Shown piece by piece: positions 21,401 to 33,952 of a DNA stretch of 64,000 nt. Source of the stretch: Gamsiella multidivaricata (taxonomy: Eukaryota; Mortierellomycota; Mortierellomycetes; Mortierellales; Mortierellaceae); assembly GCF_025024155.1 (NCBI RefSeq), contig NW_026251720.1:1-64000 (forward strand). The letters run 5' to 3'. The notes beneath the pieces are model-generated. The model worked only from the letters and a program-made list of their open reading frames with translations. It had not been told where the DNA came from and made no database searches. A program made the position numbers and the translations under genes. The first letter of the stretch is position 1; the number at the start of each line of letters is the position of its first letter.

Positions 21401-24001
21401 TCAAGCAAAGCCAATCACAAAGGCGGTGATGCAGATGGCAAGGACAAAGGAGCCAATGGACCAAATGAGATTAATTCTCTTCCAACGCAGATCCAGTTCG
21501 TATCGCAGCACCTTGCGGTTGTGTTCCATCCGCAGCTCAAACAAGGAAGAAGCATGGTCTTCTGCAGACCAAGGACCATGTCTGTCAAACTCACGGAAAG
21601 ACGGCATTGGGATGTGGATTGTGCTGATGTTGTTGTTGCCCCCCAGTACCAAGGTTGAGCCTTCACGATCAGTTTCCTGAGAAATTCGGACAATTTGAAG
21701 CGTGGCTACTGTAGCCGACTCATCCTTAGAAGTCGTCTTGATGGATGCGATCCTTGCGCCCGCAGCCTTCAACTGCCGCTGCAGCCATTGAACCATCGGG
21801 TGCTCCCGCAGGTCGCTCGTCTGTGCCTCGACATCGTCGTCGCTGCCGGCATGAGCACGCTCCGAGGCCGTGAGGTTGTCGGGATGCTCAATGCTCGGGT
21901 ATATGCTTCCTATCCACCACAAGATCGGGCAAAGATGTCCCAACAAGAAAAAGAAAGGTCCAGGCACGATTCCCTCCTGGTCACGAAAGATCCAGTACCG
22001 GTCGCCCTTCTCACGACGAATTGGCGGCAAAGGTTTGGTCTCCAAGGGAGAGACATGGAGGGGCCATGGGTCGAAACTCGTGCGGTTAGTCCGGATCCGA
22101 CCTGTAATTTCCTCCAGCACGATCTCAAGGTCACGACTCGTATTTGTGCTCGAAATTCCTGAGGGCTTTCCTGCGAGGTCTGGGTTGTCTTCTCTACCAG
22201 GGACAAGTTCGCGGACATAGGGCGCCGGTTTTTGCTGGACGCGGATGACGACGGATGTGTTGAGACTAGTCAGCGGGCTAGTGCTGCTCGGCATCAGACC
22301 TCGCGGGTAGATCGGCGTTGTTGTCGACGTGATAATAGATGCATGGGAAGAGATATGGCGAGTGTCGACGTCTGACGTTGACGGGAAGATGGTGACCGAC
22401 ACCTCCTCCGCGGAAACCCCTGCAGCACTATTGTGGTCTTCGTCCTTGAGCTTGTCCTTGTGGTTGGACTCGCTGTAGATAGTGAAATTATTGGCCGGAT
22501 GATTACGATAACAAAAAGGGGTATTATTATGTGAAGCATGCTGATTATGAAAGCGGCCGCGAGAGCTGTTCCCATGAGAAAGGCTCATATCCTGTTGTTG
22601 TCCTCTGTTGGTGGTCGAGACCCTGAAGCCCAGAGCCGAAGTGCAGGGCGAGGCGCGATTGGAGGGCGACAGGGCTTCCATATCCTCGTGAGGATGATGG
22701 GTATGTGCAGTCGAGCAGCGGGAAATGGTCGCTGAAGAGGGGATGTAGTGAAGCGACGCCGAGGGAGAGGGCAGTGGAGGTGCATGGCCATCCTGGGCCG
22801 AGGACAGCATCAGCGCAGGTCCAAACGTTGGCGTCTTGAAGGGTGTTGGGGCCACCAGTGGCGCCCTGTGTCCTACAGGAGCACGCTCCCTCGAAGGAGG
22901 CGGAGGCAGCGACCCAGGGAAATAGTGCGCAATTAGACTGCGGGGACTCTTTGGGGGTAATGGGGGCAGTGGCGGCGACGGCGGTGTCGGTGGAAGTGAG
23001 GTCGTCGACTGCTCCAGCTGTTTTTGTTGGCCGGTTGTAGCTGTGGAACTCGGAGCTGAGGCCTGGGCGATCAGGTCGTCGGCGCCAGCCGCCCTCGCGT
23101 GCGATTGCTGGCATGCCTCAAAGGTTTTAGGAACGAGTTTCTTACTGGACGACGTTGTCTCAGCGAGGCTGCGATTGTGCCTGTGGCCTGTGCTCCGATT
23201 GGAATCAGGTACAGGAGCAGGAACAGGATAAGACTCTATCCGTCCATCACTATTGACGGTCCCACGTCTAGACTTTTGCTGACGAGGTTTTGAGCGCGAC
23301 CTTGAACGGTGTCTCTTTCCTTCTGCTGACGATGTTGTTGTTGCTGCCGGTGTTGTTGTTGGGGACTGAGGCTGGTATTTAAGCAGGCTGGCAGTGAGTT
23401 GATACTCGAAACTAGAGGGTGAGATGGTGAAAATAGGCCGGTCAGCCTCTTTAGGAGCGAAGGCGCGTCCTTTTGTTGTTGGGGCTGGAGCAGAGACAGA
23501 GGCAGAGGCAGAGGCAGACCTTAGACGGGTCTTTTTAGTGATGGGAACAATGTTCCCGATTGGCGAGGCAAGTGTGCGAAAAGTTGTGGTGGCTGTTATT
23601 GCGGAAGGAGGTATAGTAACAGAGGCTAAGGTTGAGGACATGTTCGTAGCTGGAGTGAAGGGTGTGAAGGGCGAGGAAGGCGAAGTGGGAGTGATTGGGG
23701 TGGCGAGGGCGACGAGGGTAGGAGCGGTTGAAGACGAAGAGGTGTTATTATTGTTGGCATCGTCGTTGTTGCCAATGGTGTTGGACGACAACGGCTCGTG
23801 GAAGAGCGAAGACGCGGCAGAGGAGGGGTTAGTGGAGGGCGGAGTGATGGTAGAGAGGAAGGAGGATCTATTCCCGAGGAGGTCCTGGACAGCCTGCTGG
23901 CGCCTGGCCTCGAGATATAGCTGCCCGTCACGGTCTCTGTCCATGAGATGACGCTCCATGCTCGTCCGTGGTTCTATGTCCATGGCCGCACCCATATTCA
24001 C
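21401..24001 (-). CDS. Serine-rich protein with C-terminal membrane segments
   Basis: A single frame of 866 codons. Residues 1-about 650 are low-complexity Ser/Thr/Pro with Ala- and Asn-rich stretches, including a polyproline run ([17 protein letters not shown]) and an RSRSKPR cluster. The C-terminal part is folded: RYWIFRDQEGIVPGPFFFLLG followed by HLCPILWWIGSIYP, a helical stretch, then RWKRINLIWSIGSFVLAICITAFVIGF. The last two resemble the LCPxxWWIG and tail-anchor motifs found in fungal 'serine-rich' membrane proteins of unknown function. I infer a membrane-anchored protein with a long disordered cytoplasmic region. Start at 24001 or the in-frame methionine six codons later cannot be separated. 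No enzymatic motif is visible. Confidence 0.8.
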   Translation of the reverse strand: MNMGAAMDIEPRTSMERHLMDRDRDGQLYLEARRQQAVQDLLGNRSSFLSTITPPSTNPSSAASSLFHEPLSSNTIGNNDDANNNNTSSSSTAPTLVALATPITPTSPSSPFTPFTPATNMSSTLASVTIPPSAITATTTFRTLASPIGNIVPITKKTRLRSASASASVSAPAPTTKGRAFAPKEADRPIFTISPSSFEYQLTASLLKYQPQSPTTTPAATTTSSAEGKRHRSRSRSKPRQQKSRRGTVNSDGRIESYPVPAPVPDSNRSTGHRHNRSLAETTSSSKKLVPKTFEACQQSHARAAGADDLIAQASAPSSTATTGQQKQLEQSTTSLPPTPPSPPLPPLPPKSPRSLIAHYFPGSLPPPPSRERAPVGHRAPLVAPTPFKTPTFGPALMLSSAQDGHAPPLPSPSASLHYIPSSATISRCSTAHTHHPHEDMEALSPSNRASPCTSALGFRVSTTNRGQQQDMSLSHGNSSRGRFHNQHASHNNTPFCYRNHPANNFTIYSESNHKDKLKDEDHNSAAGVSAEEVSVTIFPSTSDVDTRHISSHASIITSTTTPIYPRGLMPSSTSPLTSLNTSVVIRVQQKPAPYVRELVPGREDNPDLAGKPSGISSTNTSRDLEIVLEEITGRIRTNRTSFDPWPLHVSPLETKPLPPIRREKGDRYWIFRDQEGIVPGPFFFLLGHLCPILWWIGSIYPSIEHPDNLTASERAHAGSDDDVEAQTSDLREHPMVQWLQRQLKAAGARIASIKTTSKDESATVATLQIVRISQETDREGSTLVLGGNNNISTIHIPMPSFREFDRHGPWSAEDHASSLFELRMEHNRKVLRYELDLRWKRINLIWSIGSFVLAICITAFVIGFA

Positions 24002-25801
24002 GCTCTCACACTCTCTCGTTCAACGCAACGCACACTATTTCTTTCTTCTTGATGTAAGATTGATGTAGATATGTAAGGGGGTTGTTGTTGTTTGCCGAGG
24101 ATGCTGCTGAATGGTGCAGGGAGGGAAGGGATGATATGCTGTATGCCCAATTGAAAGAAGGATGGGTATGTTGAGGGTGAAGTGCGAGCGAAGAAGGAAG
24201 CGCTTATGGTATGGCTGTGTTCATTACAACCGAAGAACGAGGATGAGAATCGGAAGGTGAAAGGTGATGAGCGATGAGTGATGAGAAAAGAAAGAGAGCG
24301 AGGGAGGTGGTATTGTTTTATTAGTGGCAATCGTGGCGGGAAGAGAAAGGAGGGAAGGAGGCGGGGGGAGGGGAAAGCAGAGGGGAGGAAAAAAAGGACC
24401 TGTGCCTGTGCTTGAATAAGAACGAAAAAGCACCGTAGACCATCCGAAGCAGACCATTCATTCTCTAATCCAATCCAATCCAGATGGGTCCCATGGTAAG
24501 TAAAGTGAACTAAAGTAAAGCACAAAGCAAAGCATGAAATGCTATGCGTGCAACCAGCCAATGCAGCCATTACAACCAAACACGCACACCTTTCGATTTT
24601 CCTTAGTAACCAAGTGTTCTTCCTTCTAAGCTCTCTCTTAGACTGAACGCCTTTCCTCCTCCAGCCCTGGCCCTCACCCTCTTATTCTCTGGTGAAAACT
24701 AGTCTTCATCCGACCCCCAGTGTTTCGAGTTAGACAGCAAGAACACCACCTCTCCCCTGGACTACTTTTTGTTGAGGAATTTGTAGTCTATGTATCTTTG
24801 TGTCTATGTGTGTGAATTGAGAGCTATACGCTCATCTACACTCAGAAGTAATCAACTCTCCTTACATTCAATCACACAAAAAATGGATATGTAGATGGAG
24901 AGAGGATTGTCTTTTTTGTGATGCAATGTCCCAGAGTGTGCTCAGTCCTAGTCTACTTGGGGAGGAACCGAGAGCTTCAACGGATGGGCTTTGCCTCACA
25001 AAACAAAAAAATCGTCGTCGTTTTTAAAATAAAATAAGAAAATTCCCCACATCCTTCACACTTTACCTCCTGGATTACACACTCGTAGTAGAGCTATACC
25101 TCCGCAACACAAAGATGCATGATCGAAAACAGACCAAACTCCAGGCACCATCAACTAAACTCATGGGCCATTTTTAATGAATAATCACAGCCATTCACAA
25201 ATGAACGCTTTGAGCCATGTTCTGCCAGAACTGATGACAGAGACGGCATGCAATCTGCACATGCAAAACAATAGCAATATCTGATGGTACTATCATCATG
25301 GCTCCCACACACAACACCTATTAAAAAAATACAAATTCTCATCCATTGATAGTCTACTGCCAATTGCTCGGGAGCCCGGATGGAAAAACTCATTTAATTA
25401 TAACTGATGGCAAGAGCGGATGGCGACTTGTAGATCAGGAGCTGAGCGAACAGCAAGCGACCGAGCGAGTGAACTCACAAAGTGAATAAGGACAGACCAG
25501 CTCCGTATACTTTGCGTTATGTTGCTCGACACGAACAAAATAAATTTATTTACGTCCGTGGCAACCTTCCCGCCAGGGCGGAATTTGAAGAGCCTGTTCA
25601 TTATCCTCAAACAGCGCCTTCAGCTGGCGGGAATATGGACCCTTAAGCTTGCTTTCAAATTCCCCTGCCCTAGGCGGGTATGCCGAGGGTCTCAGATCGA
25701 GGGCGTCATATATATATATTACATGCCAGAGAAAATCGTTATTGCCAACATTGGAATACTATTATGACACGCCAGTTTATTGCATTAGTGTGCTAGCGTG
25801 T
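24002..25801. other. Intergenic, upstream of serine-rich gene and downstream of myosin
   Basis: About 1.8 kb. The first 450 bases next to the serine-rich gene are long GA/CT-rich tracts typical of fungal promoters and leaders. An imperfect inverted repeat occurs at 25569-25593 and 25651-25678. No exon with family resemblance was found; short frames here look random. Confidence 0.55.
25569..25678. repeat. Imperfect inverted repeat downstream of the myosin gene
   Basis: The left arm CCCGCCAGGGCGGAATTTGA (25569-25588, continuing AGAGC) matches the reverse complement of 25651-25678 with a few gaps. The loop is about 57 bases. It could form a hairpin or be a small transposon remnant. Confidence 0.5.
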
Positions 25802-28800
25802 CTACAAGGCGGGTGTTGCTCGTGTCTCAAGACGTGCTCGCATCTTTTCGATCTCTCGTTCAAGGCTATCACCAAAGAAGAAAAAAGCCTGTCAATCTCA
25901 GTATTTGGCATAGAAAAAAAAAAGAAAAAAAAATAGAAGCAATAAACGGACGCGTAAGAAAGACATAGAGTACGTACCGGACAGCTTTCTCTTTATTCTC
26001 CAGCGAGTCCCTATCGGCCTTGCGCTTCGCAATCGTCAGATTGTTCTCCGACATCACCTGCAATGACAAGAAAAAGCATTATTAGCAAACCAAGTGGAGT
26101 ATAACAAACGAATCACGATACTGCGGATGACACTTACAAGCTCTTCCACGCGTTGCCGCAGCGCTTTGATCTTTTGCTCCATCTTGGCTGCATCGTCATC
26201 TTGACGCGTCTTCAGCTTGTCTCTCTCCAGTAGCTGATGCTGCAGGTCCCGGACCATTCTCTCGGATCGACGCTGTACCCTCAAGGCCTCCTGTCTATTC
26301 CTGATCTCCGCGTCGAGCTGTGCTGTCTTCTCGTCCAGCTTCTGTTGGAAATGGCTAACAGACCGTGGTCCGTTGGTCTGATTGGCTGCCTCAAGATCTG
26401 CAATCCGGAGACCCAGCTCCGACACATGCTTCTCCAGTGCCACCTATAAAAACAAGAGTAAAAAAGCGCAGTAGGGTAAATCACGTTAGCTTTCTTCAAA
26501 CAAAAGGGAAATAAAAGGCCGAACAACGCGACGTGAAACGAACCTTGGCGCGCATATTTTCTTCGTTGGAGGCTCTCTCCTTGGCCAGCTCGCTCTCTGC
26601 CTCAACAACAGCCAGTTCTGCTTTCCGCAGCTTCTCGTTGCAGACCGTCACCAGATATTGCTGCTCCTCTAAGCGCTCGCGAAGATCACCAGCCTCTTGA
26701 TCCAGCGCCATTTTAATCCTCTCTGCGGTTTGCTTGTTCTGCGTCACAGTATGGAACTGCTCGCCTACATCATCCAGACGTTGCTCCAGTCCACGCTTGA
26801 TCTTCTCCAGAGCCGACCTCGCAGCCTGTGCCTCGTCCAGTGCTGCCCTGTACTCGCGTACCTGTGAAAGCAAGTTGACAATCTGGACCTGCTGGTCGTC
26901 CTGCGTCGCAAGCGCATCCTGGTAATTCTGAGACAGGTCATTAAACTTCGTCTCCAGTCGCTCCTTGTCCTTCTTCCAGGACTGGTTGTTCCTCAGCTCT
27001 TGTTCGAATCGGTTGGTCACCTCCTCCAGATCCGCAGACAGCAGCCTGTTGGTCTCACGCATCTTTTGGATGTTGGCCCTTTCAAGCTCAATCTCTGTCA
27101 CCAGCTGGCGAAGCTCCTTCTGATACTTGCGTTTGATCGTCTCCAAGACCTGCTCGCTCTCCTCCATCTCTTTGCGATGCTTCTCACGCTCAGACGTCAG
27201 CTCCTCATCCAGGCGACGGCGTGCCATGCTCAAGTCGGCGTTCGTGATCAGATCCTCCTCGACGCTGTCCTCCAGCTCTCGCATCTGCTGTTGGTATGTC
27301 GCCGCCCTTTCTTCAGCCACCTTACGTTCCGCAATGGCTTCCTGGAGCGACTCCTCCAAGTCCTTGAGCTGCATTCGAACAAAGCCCTCCGTCTTCTCAG
27401 CCTTCAACCGACCCAGTTCTGCAGCCTCCAGTTTTGTCAGGGTGCTATCCGCCTTGGCCTTGTAAATCTGAAGTGACTCCTGCAGTTCACTCATCTTGGC
27501 AGCTTCAGCCTCGGATTTAATCTGGAGGTCTTGGAGCTCGGCTGCCAGACGTCGCTTGAAGGCAGCCTCCTCATTCTTGGCCAGGATCTCGGCCTCGAGC
27601 TGTGCCTTGAGGTCGTCCAGGTCCACCTGCAGCGACTTGCGTTGTTTCTCCAGGTTTTGAATCTCGCCTAGCTTATCCTCCAACTCCAACTGAGCGAGCC
27701 TCTGCGCTGCAACTGCAGCCTTACGCGACTCTTCCAGTCCCTGGAGTTGATCCTCCATCTCCCCCCTGATCTTGCTTGTCAGGTACTCCATCTCCGAAGA
27801 GTTACCCTTCTTGGCCGCAGCCATCATCTCTCTCGTATCGGCTTCCTCGTCCACCAATTCCTGCAAGCGCTGGATCTCTCGTTCCTGCTTGCGAATCTTT
27901 TCAACCAGATTGGCTTTCGAGTCATCTCCACCATCAAGCTCCTGACGAAGACTCTCAATTTCAGCAGTCATTTGCTTGTTAGCCCTATCCAGGGTCTCTT
28001 TCTCGTCCAGGATTGCCTCGAGTTCGCTCTGAATAGCATTCGACTTGCGCTCGTGTCTCGACGACAACTCTTCAAAGTTCTTGCGGAGCCTCTCCTCAGC
28101 CTCAAGTCGAGTCTGGTACTCACGAAGGGTCGTCTCTAGCTTCTTCTTGGTCCTCTCCATGTCCGTCTTGGATTTGGTCGACGTGTCACGGTTCAAACTG
28201 AGGTCATCAATCAGCTCCTTCTGTTTCTTGTTCGTCTTGGTGAGTTCATTAATGGTCGCCACATGCTCAGTCACTTGCTGGCCCAGCTCATCGATCTCGA
28301 TCAGAAGGATCTTCTTCGTTTCCTGGTACTGCTCCTCCTTGGCTTCCATGTCTGCGGCTAATGCCCTGCGAGAATCGGCCAGCTGCTCCTCAAATCGGCG
28401 CTTGAGCTCCTCGGCTGCATAGCGTAGGCTCTTCTCTTCTTCGTACTTGGTCTCAAGTTCCTGGATCTGGGCCTCCATCTTGCGCTTCAGTTTCTCGACC
28501 TCATGTGCGCTCTTTCCGCTGGTACCGAACTCGTTGATCAGCGATCCCAGCTCCTTCTCCAGCTCTGCCTTGGATCGGGAGAGACTGGTGATCTGCTGGT
28601 TCTTGGACTCGAGATCCAGGTTAAGACTGTCGAGGTTGGTTTGCAGCTTTCTGGCCGTGGACTCTGCCAACTCTCGATGATGGCGCTCGACCTGGGTTTG
28701 CTCCTTGACCTGGGAAAGCTGGATCTCTGTGGCCTTGGCTACCTTCTCGGCGGCTCGGGTCGCAGCATGATCACGGTCAAGTTCGATTCGCAGGTCCTCG

Positions 28801-31800
28801 ACCTCGGAGGTTAGACGAGCCTTGCTCTTCTCGATATTACTGTTGGTCAACATGAGCTCGTCATTGCGGGCCTGCAACTCTGCCACAGTCTTCTCTAGGC
28901 GTCGCTTGGCCTCCTCGAGCTCAGTAGCGCGTTCCAGTGTCTCGCTCTGGTACTTGAACTTGAACTCATCGAGCTCGGCAGCCTGAGTCGAGGTCTTGCG
29001 CGCAAACTCTGCCTTACACAGTTCATCATCCTCACGCTGACGACGCAGGTCCTCCAACTCCATCTCGAGCTCCCGTCGACCGCTCTCAGCCTGCTTCCGG
29101 CGCTGGGCCTCCTCCTCAAGTTCCTCTCTGAGAATGTCAATCTGCTTCTGATTCGAGGCTTTGTCTCGCTCGAGACGAGCCAGACGCTCGTTCGTGTCGT
29201 CGTTTCTCGAGTTGGCTGTGCTCAGCTGACGTAAGTAACTCTCCTTGGTGAGGCGCTCCTGGTCCAGTGCACTCTCCAGTTCGGCTTCACGGCTCCTAGA
29301 GGTCTGCAACTCATTGTTGGTCTGCTTGAGTGACCTTTGGTAGGTCTCTACGACTTGCATGTTGCGCTCGACTTGACTCTGGATTTCCGCAAGCTGCTTC
29401 TCATAAGAGTTCTTGATCGTTACAGCGGCTGTATGTTCCTGAGACAACTCGTCCAGTTCTAGACGGTACTGTTCGCCTTGGGCAGCCAACTTCTTGCGGC
29501 CTTCCTCCAGTTCAGACTGCAGCGAATCAATCTCCTCTTTGAGCCTGAGCATCTCGGTCTCGCGCATACGTTGAAGTTCTGTGTGCTTGGTTTCTTCGTC
29601 GCCCTTAGCTTCCAGAGTCCGCTTGGTCTCCTCGAGCTGCTCCTCCAGTCTGGCCTTGACCTTCTCCATTCGATTGAACTCGTGCCTTTCAGCCTCGAGC
29701 TCCTCCTCGTTCTGCTGAAGCTTGAGAAGTAGATCTCGACGTAACTTCTCCCCGCCAGTCTTTTCACGATCCAATTCCGCTTCCAGGGCAGTGAGGCGAT
29801 TGGATTTGTCCTGGATTTGCTTTTCTTGGTTGGTGCAGGTCCTTCCAAGTTCGAGGGCTTGCTCCTTGACCTGTTTCAGTTCAGCCTCTGCTGTCATGTG
29901 CTTGTTCTTGAACGCCAGCTTCTCGCTCTCGACGGTCTCGATCTTGCTTTCCAGTTCTTCGATTGTATTCTTGAGTCGTATGCGCACGCGCTCCAGCTCG
30001 AGATCCTTCTCGTCCACCTCTTTGTGAAGCTCCTCCAAGCGGACTTCGAGAGCATGTTTCTCGGCTTCCAGCTTGCGGACAGCGACAGAGTCCGTATCGC
30101 GGGCTGTTTGGACATGTCTGAGTTCAATCTCCTTGGACGATCGCTCCTTCTCCAATCTCTCGATCGCTTCGACTTGTTCCACGACCTTTTCCTCAAGGTG
30201 GCGTGCTTGAAGCGTGGCCTCGGCCTTGGCCATTGTCAGTTCTTCGAGCTGGGATTCTGTCTGCGCCAGCTCCTGCTCGATTTCGCGAACACGATCCTCC
30301 AGTTGCGAAGCTCTGGCTTGCGTACGGATGAGAATCTGCTCGTTATCGATCGACAGATTGCGTTCTGTCTCCAGTAGCTCCTCGAGTCTCGCCTTTTCGG
30401 CTTCATAAGCTCGACTGGCCTCCTCGAGTTTCAATCTCGCCTGTGTTTCCTGCTCCTGCTTCTCTCCCAAGATGCGAACCTTCTCCTGATTCTCGCGCAG
30501 CTCCTCAGCGACTCGGGTGACGTTCAGAAGGGGCTTGATGCGGACGTACATCTTCCACCAAGACCATTCTCGAAGTTGGACGTACACACGGGCGTTACGC
30601 TGAATAATCTTTATGGCTTTAGCGCGGTCAATCTTTTGGTTCAGGTGACGACGAGCAAGATATCCTCGGCAAACAGCCTGGCACTTGGTAAAGATCTGAG
30701 AGAGCTTTTGATCTCGAATATCCTCCAGTTCCGCCAGCTTTGTTTAAACAGACAAGTAGTTATATCCAAGTTAATAATCAAGAGTTATCTCACGAACGAC
30801 CAAATGCTCCGAGATCAATATAAACAAAAAAAAAAAAAAACCTACTACTCCAGAGCGGAAAAAGACTTTGCTGGTTCCGACTCGATATTGGGACTTGTCC
30901 ATCTGAAGCGCTTCCAAGAGTGTTTGGGCTGCGACGCGACCATCCATGTATCCGCTGGGAATCACGCCTGGTGGGGATAGGATCTCATAGCGCTGTTTGA
31001 ACTCTGCAAACAAAATCCTATTGGGGAATCCAGCCCGACAAATACGAATGCCCTCGAGAACACCGTTACAGCGCAGCTGGTCAAGAACCAAGGGCACGTT
31101 GATCTTTCCAGCCTTCTTTTCCTCATTGGGCAAGATACAGCGCACGAAGTGTGGTCTGGTCTCATATAGATGATCCATCAGAGACCGCAGCTGCTCCTTG
31201 TGTCTCTGGGCGACGGTGCGGAAGGCTCCTTTCTTGGCTCTGTTCCTGACAGTAAAGTCCTCTTCTTCGACCAAATAGTCCGAGAACAGCGAGGCCAGGT
31301 ATTTTTCACTGGAGTGGGCCAAAAGTCTGGTGATGTTCTCGTTCAAGGGGTCCTTGTTCTTGTCCAACCATCCTTCGGTCCTGTATTCAACCTTTCCAGC
31401 ATAGTGATGCAGGATGAAGCCTTCTTGAAACCGAGGTGCTTCATACTTGTCGGACTTGCCCTTCCAAAGAGTGGTCAGCTTGGTTAAGAAGGATTTGTCC
31501 GTTCCCTTTGGCACGACACACTCTTCGTCTAGGCAGGACAAGATTCCGATGGGCTAAGAATTTTAAAGGATAGTGAGTTTCTTGTTAATGTGCATCCTAT
31601 TTTGATCTTTTTATTATTATGTCATAAAAAAAAAAAAAAAAAAAAAAGACTTACGTTGGAGTCTTCGATTAGTTGAATTGTAGGTTGCAGGTCCTGACCA
31701 AAATCGACATATTGCCACTCAATATTCTCGCGTTTGTACTCATCCTGTTCAAGGATGAACATGTGGTGGTTGAAGAATTGCTGCAGTTTCTCGTTGGTGT

Positions 31801-33952
31801 AGTTGATACAGAGCTGCTCAAAGCTGTTGACCTGTTTCATTAGAGGGGTCGAGCGTCAGCAACTAGGCCTAAACATACAACTCGTACCATCTTCATTTGC
31901 CACATCGCCTTACCTCAAAGATTTCAAATCCAGCTATATCGAGCACGCCAATGAAGGTCGTGAACTTCTTGCCGGGGGTATCGATCGCGTGGTTGATCCG
32001 TGCGATAATTGAGTCGAACATGCGTTCGTAAAGCGCTGTAGAGAGGGCCTCGACAGAGTTGAGGACTTGTTGATCTGTCCTTGCTTGAACCACCCATTCG
32101 CGACCGGCCTTAACCTTGGGCTTCAGGAGTCCCTTTACAAAATCGGAGAGTGGGATTCCCAAGACGTGACAAACCTTTTCTGCTACGGAGGTATCCTTGA
32201 TCTGTGCCTGGTCGGACCGATCCTGGGTCACAGAGATATTGCCGAGGTGCAGGATGGCAGCAATGACACGAAACAGATTATGTTGCTCTTGTTTCGTGAA
32301 GCCCATCACATCCATAGATTCCTAAACATAGCGGCCGGTGCAATATTCAGAGTCATGTTAGGGAATTTAAATAGCCGCAGAAAAAAAAAAGTTTCCAATG
32401 AGAATTACGACACTCAGTGACCATACCAAGAGTAATTTAAAGTCCTCGCCATCATCAACGCCAGCAATGATATGGTTCGAGTTCTTGACGTAGCCATAGT
32501 CATTTAAGGTGCCGTCGAGCAGGAGCGATTCTAAATGACCATGGGGGGAGCAGATTTAGATTTGTACGAGTAAGCGTGCGAATTCATCAGTTAATGACAG
32601 TGCGGCAAGAACCCGGCGGCAACATACTCTTGGTATCGGCAGGGGCTCCTGCCATTAGCTGGTAGAAGATATGGTAGTTTCGCTCCTGGGGCGTCTGGTA
32701 GGTGACACGCGACTTTTCAAAGAGATAGCGCTCGATGTTGCCGCCTGCGATATGGCCGGCCGACGTGAACTCGATCCGAATGAACTTTCCCTGTGTTGAT
32801 ATAATGCAGTGATTGGGTCAAATTCTTATTCCTGGCACTGCAAATGTGATTCAGGGGCTCCTTTGATTTCCAAAGGACTTACGAAACGCGACGAGTTGTT
32901 GTTGCGGATGGTTTGCGCATTTCCGAAGGACTCCAGGATGGGATTCGCCTGCAGGATCTGTTGCTCCAGTCTGCCGATCTTGTTGTTCTTGTCTGAGGCG
33001 ATGGATGCGAGGTACTGGATGACCTTCTTTGTGTTCTCTGTCTTGCCTGCGCCAGATTCACCCCTTGGAATGATATCAGCCGTATAAAATACAAGTGCCC
33101 CTTTAGTCAGATGGACACAGACAGATCATGCGCACTGCAGCAACCATGTCGTATGACAATAGCAACAGCAACAGCAACAGCAACAGGAACTAACAAGCAA
33201 ACGACCCGTCTACAAATAAAGGAAATAGCCCTGCGTCCTTACGTGATAAGAATTGACTGGTTGTCACGGTCTTGAAGCATATCATGGTAGGCAGAGTCTG
33301 TCACCGCAAAGATATGGGGCGCCATTTCGTGCCTCTTCTTGTGTTTGTATGCGGCAACGACTTCATCGGTGTAGATTCCCAGTTTGCGGTATGGATTGAC
33401 TGCTACCAAGAACAGCCCGGAGTATGTCTATTACATCAATTGTTGTCAAAAATTGCAACAGAACGGTTCTTGTCTTCATTTCTCAGCATCACAGTAGAGA
33501 TGACCATTGACTTACATAAATGAGATTGGAATGGTACCGCAGACGCAGGTTATGAACCACGGAGGCCTCGTTCAGGTAGGTGAGGTCGGCCATGTCCTCA
33601 ACCTTGTCGAACTTTGGCGGGTTCATCTTGCCTGTGAGATTGATGTTAACGGTTTTGACCTGCAGGCCGTAAAATAAGTAATTGGGGAACATTTTGGTTA
33701 ACAACTTTCGCACGATATTGCCAATGCCTTCCACTGCAAACATGCGCCGATGAATAATATACGCACCAGTCCATTATTCAGGTGCACCTGGACCTGGTCG
33801 CCTTCCTCCTTGGCGATCCATCCGGCAATGTATCCCTCCTCCTTGTCCTCGACCCAGACCCACTTCTTCTCGTTGAATGCCGCCTGAGCGACCGCGTCGA
33901 CGACCACGCCGCGATAAGTGACAGGGGACCGTGGAGCAAATAGGTCCTCCAT
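25802..33952 (-). CDS. Conventional (class II) myosin heavy chain
   Basis: Predicted exons (complement) 33767..33952, 33516..33659, 33243..33427, 32883..33063, 32628..32790, 32427..32530, 31914..32321, 31655..31831, 30846..31553, 26544..30737, 26138..26443, 25978..26057 and 25802..25865 join in phase to 2,299 residues. An SH3-like N-terminus is followed by the motor domain: [11 protein letters not shown], Walker A GESGAGKT near residue 175, switch I NNNSSRFGK, switch II DIAGFE, and an [12 protein letters not shown] converter region. One IQ-type neck ([14 protein letters not shown]) leads into an uninterrupted heptad-rich coiled coil of about 1,450 residues. This is contractile-ring/actin motor biology in fungi; dimeric and filament-forming. 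The tail is much longer than in S. pombe Myo2 (about 1,530 total). An A20-type run interrupts intron 8, and CAG/CAA-rich repeats occupy intron 3. Confidence 0.93.

Noticed and set aside
22545..23951. Several open frames on both strands opposite the serine-rich gene
   Set aside because: They mirror the Ser/Pro-rich codon bias of the 866-codon frame and have no family motifs.
27000..30400. Plus-strand leucine- and serine-rich open frames inside the myosin rod
   Set aside because: They are the antisense of a heptad-rich coiled coil, which naturally leaves long open frames.
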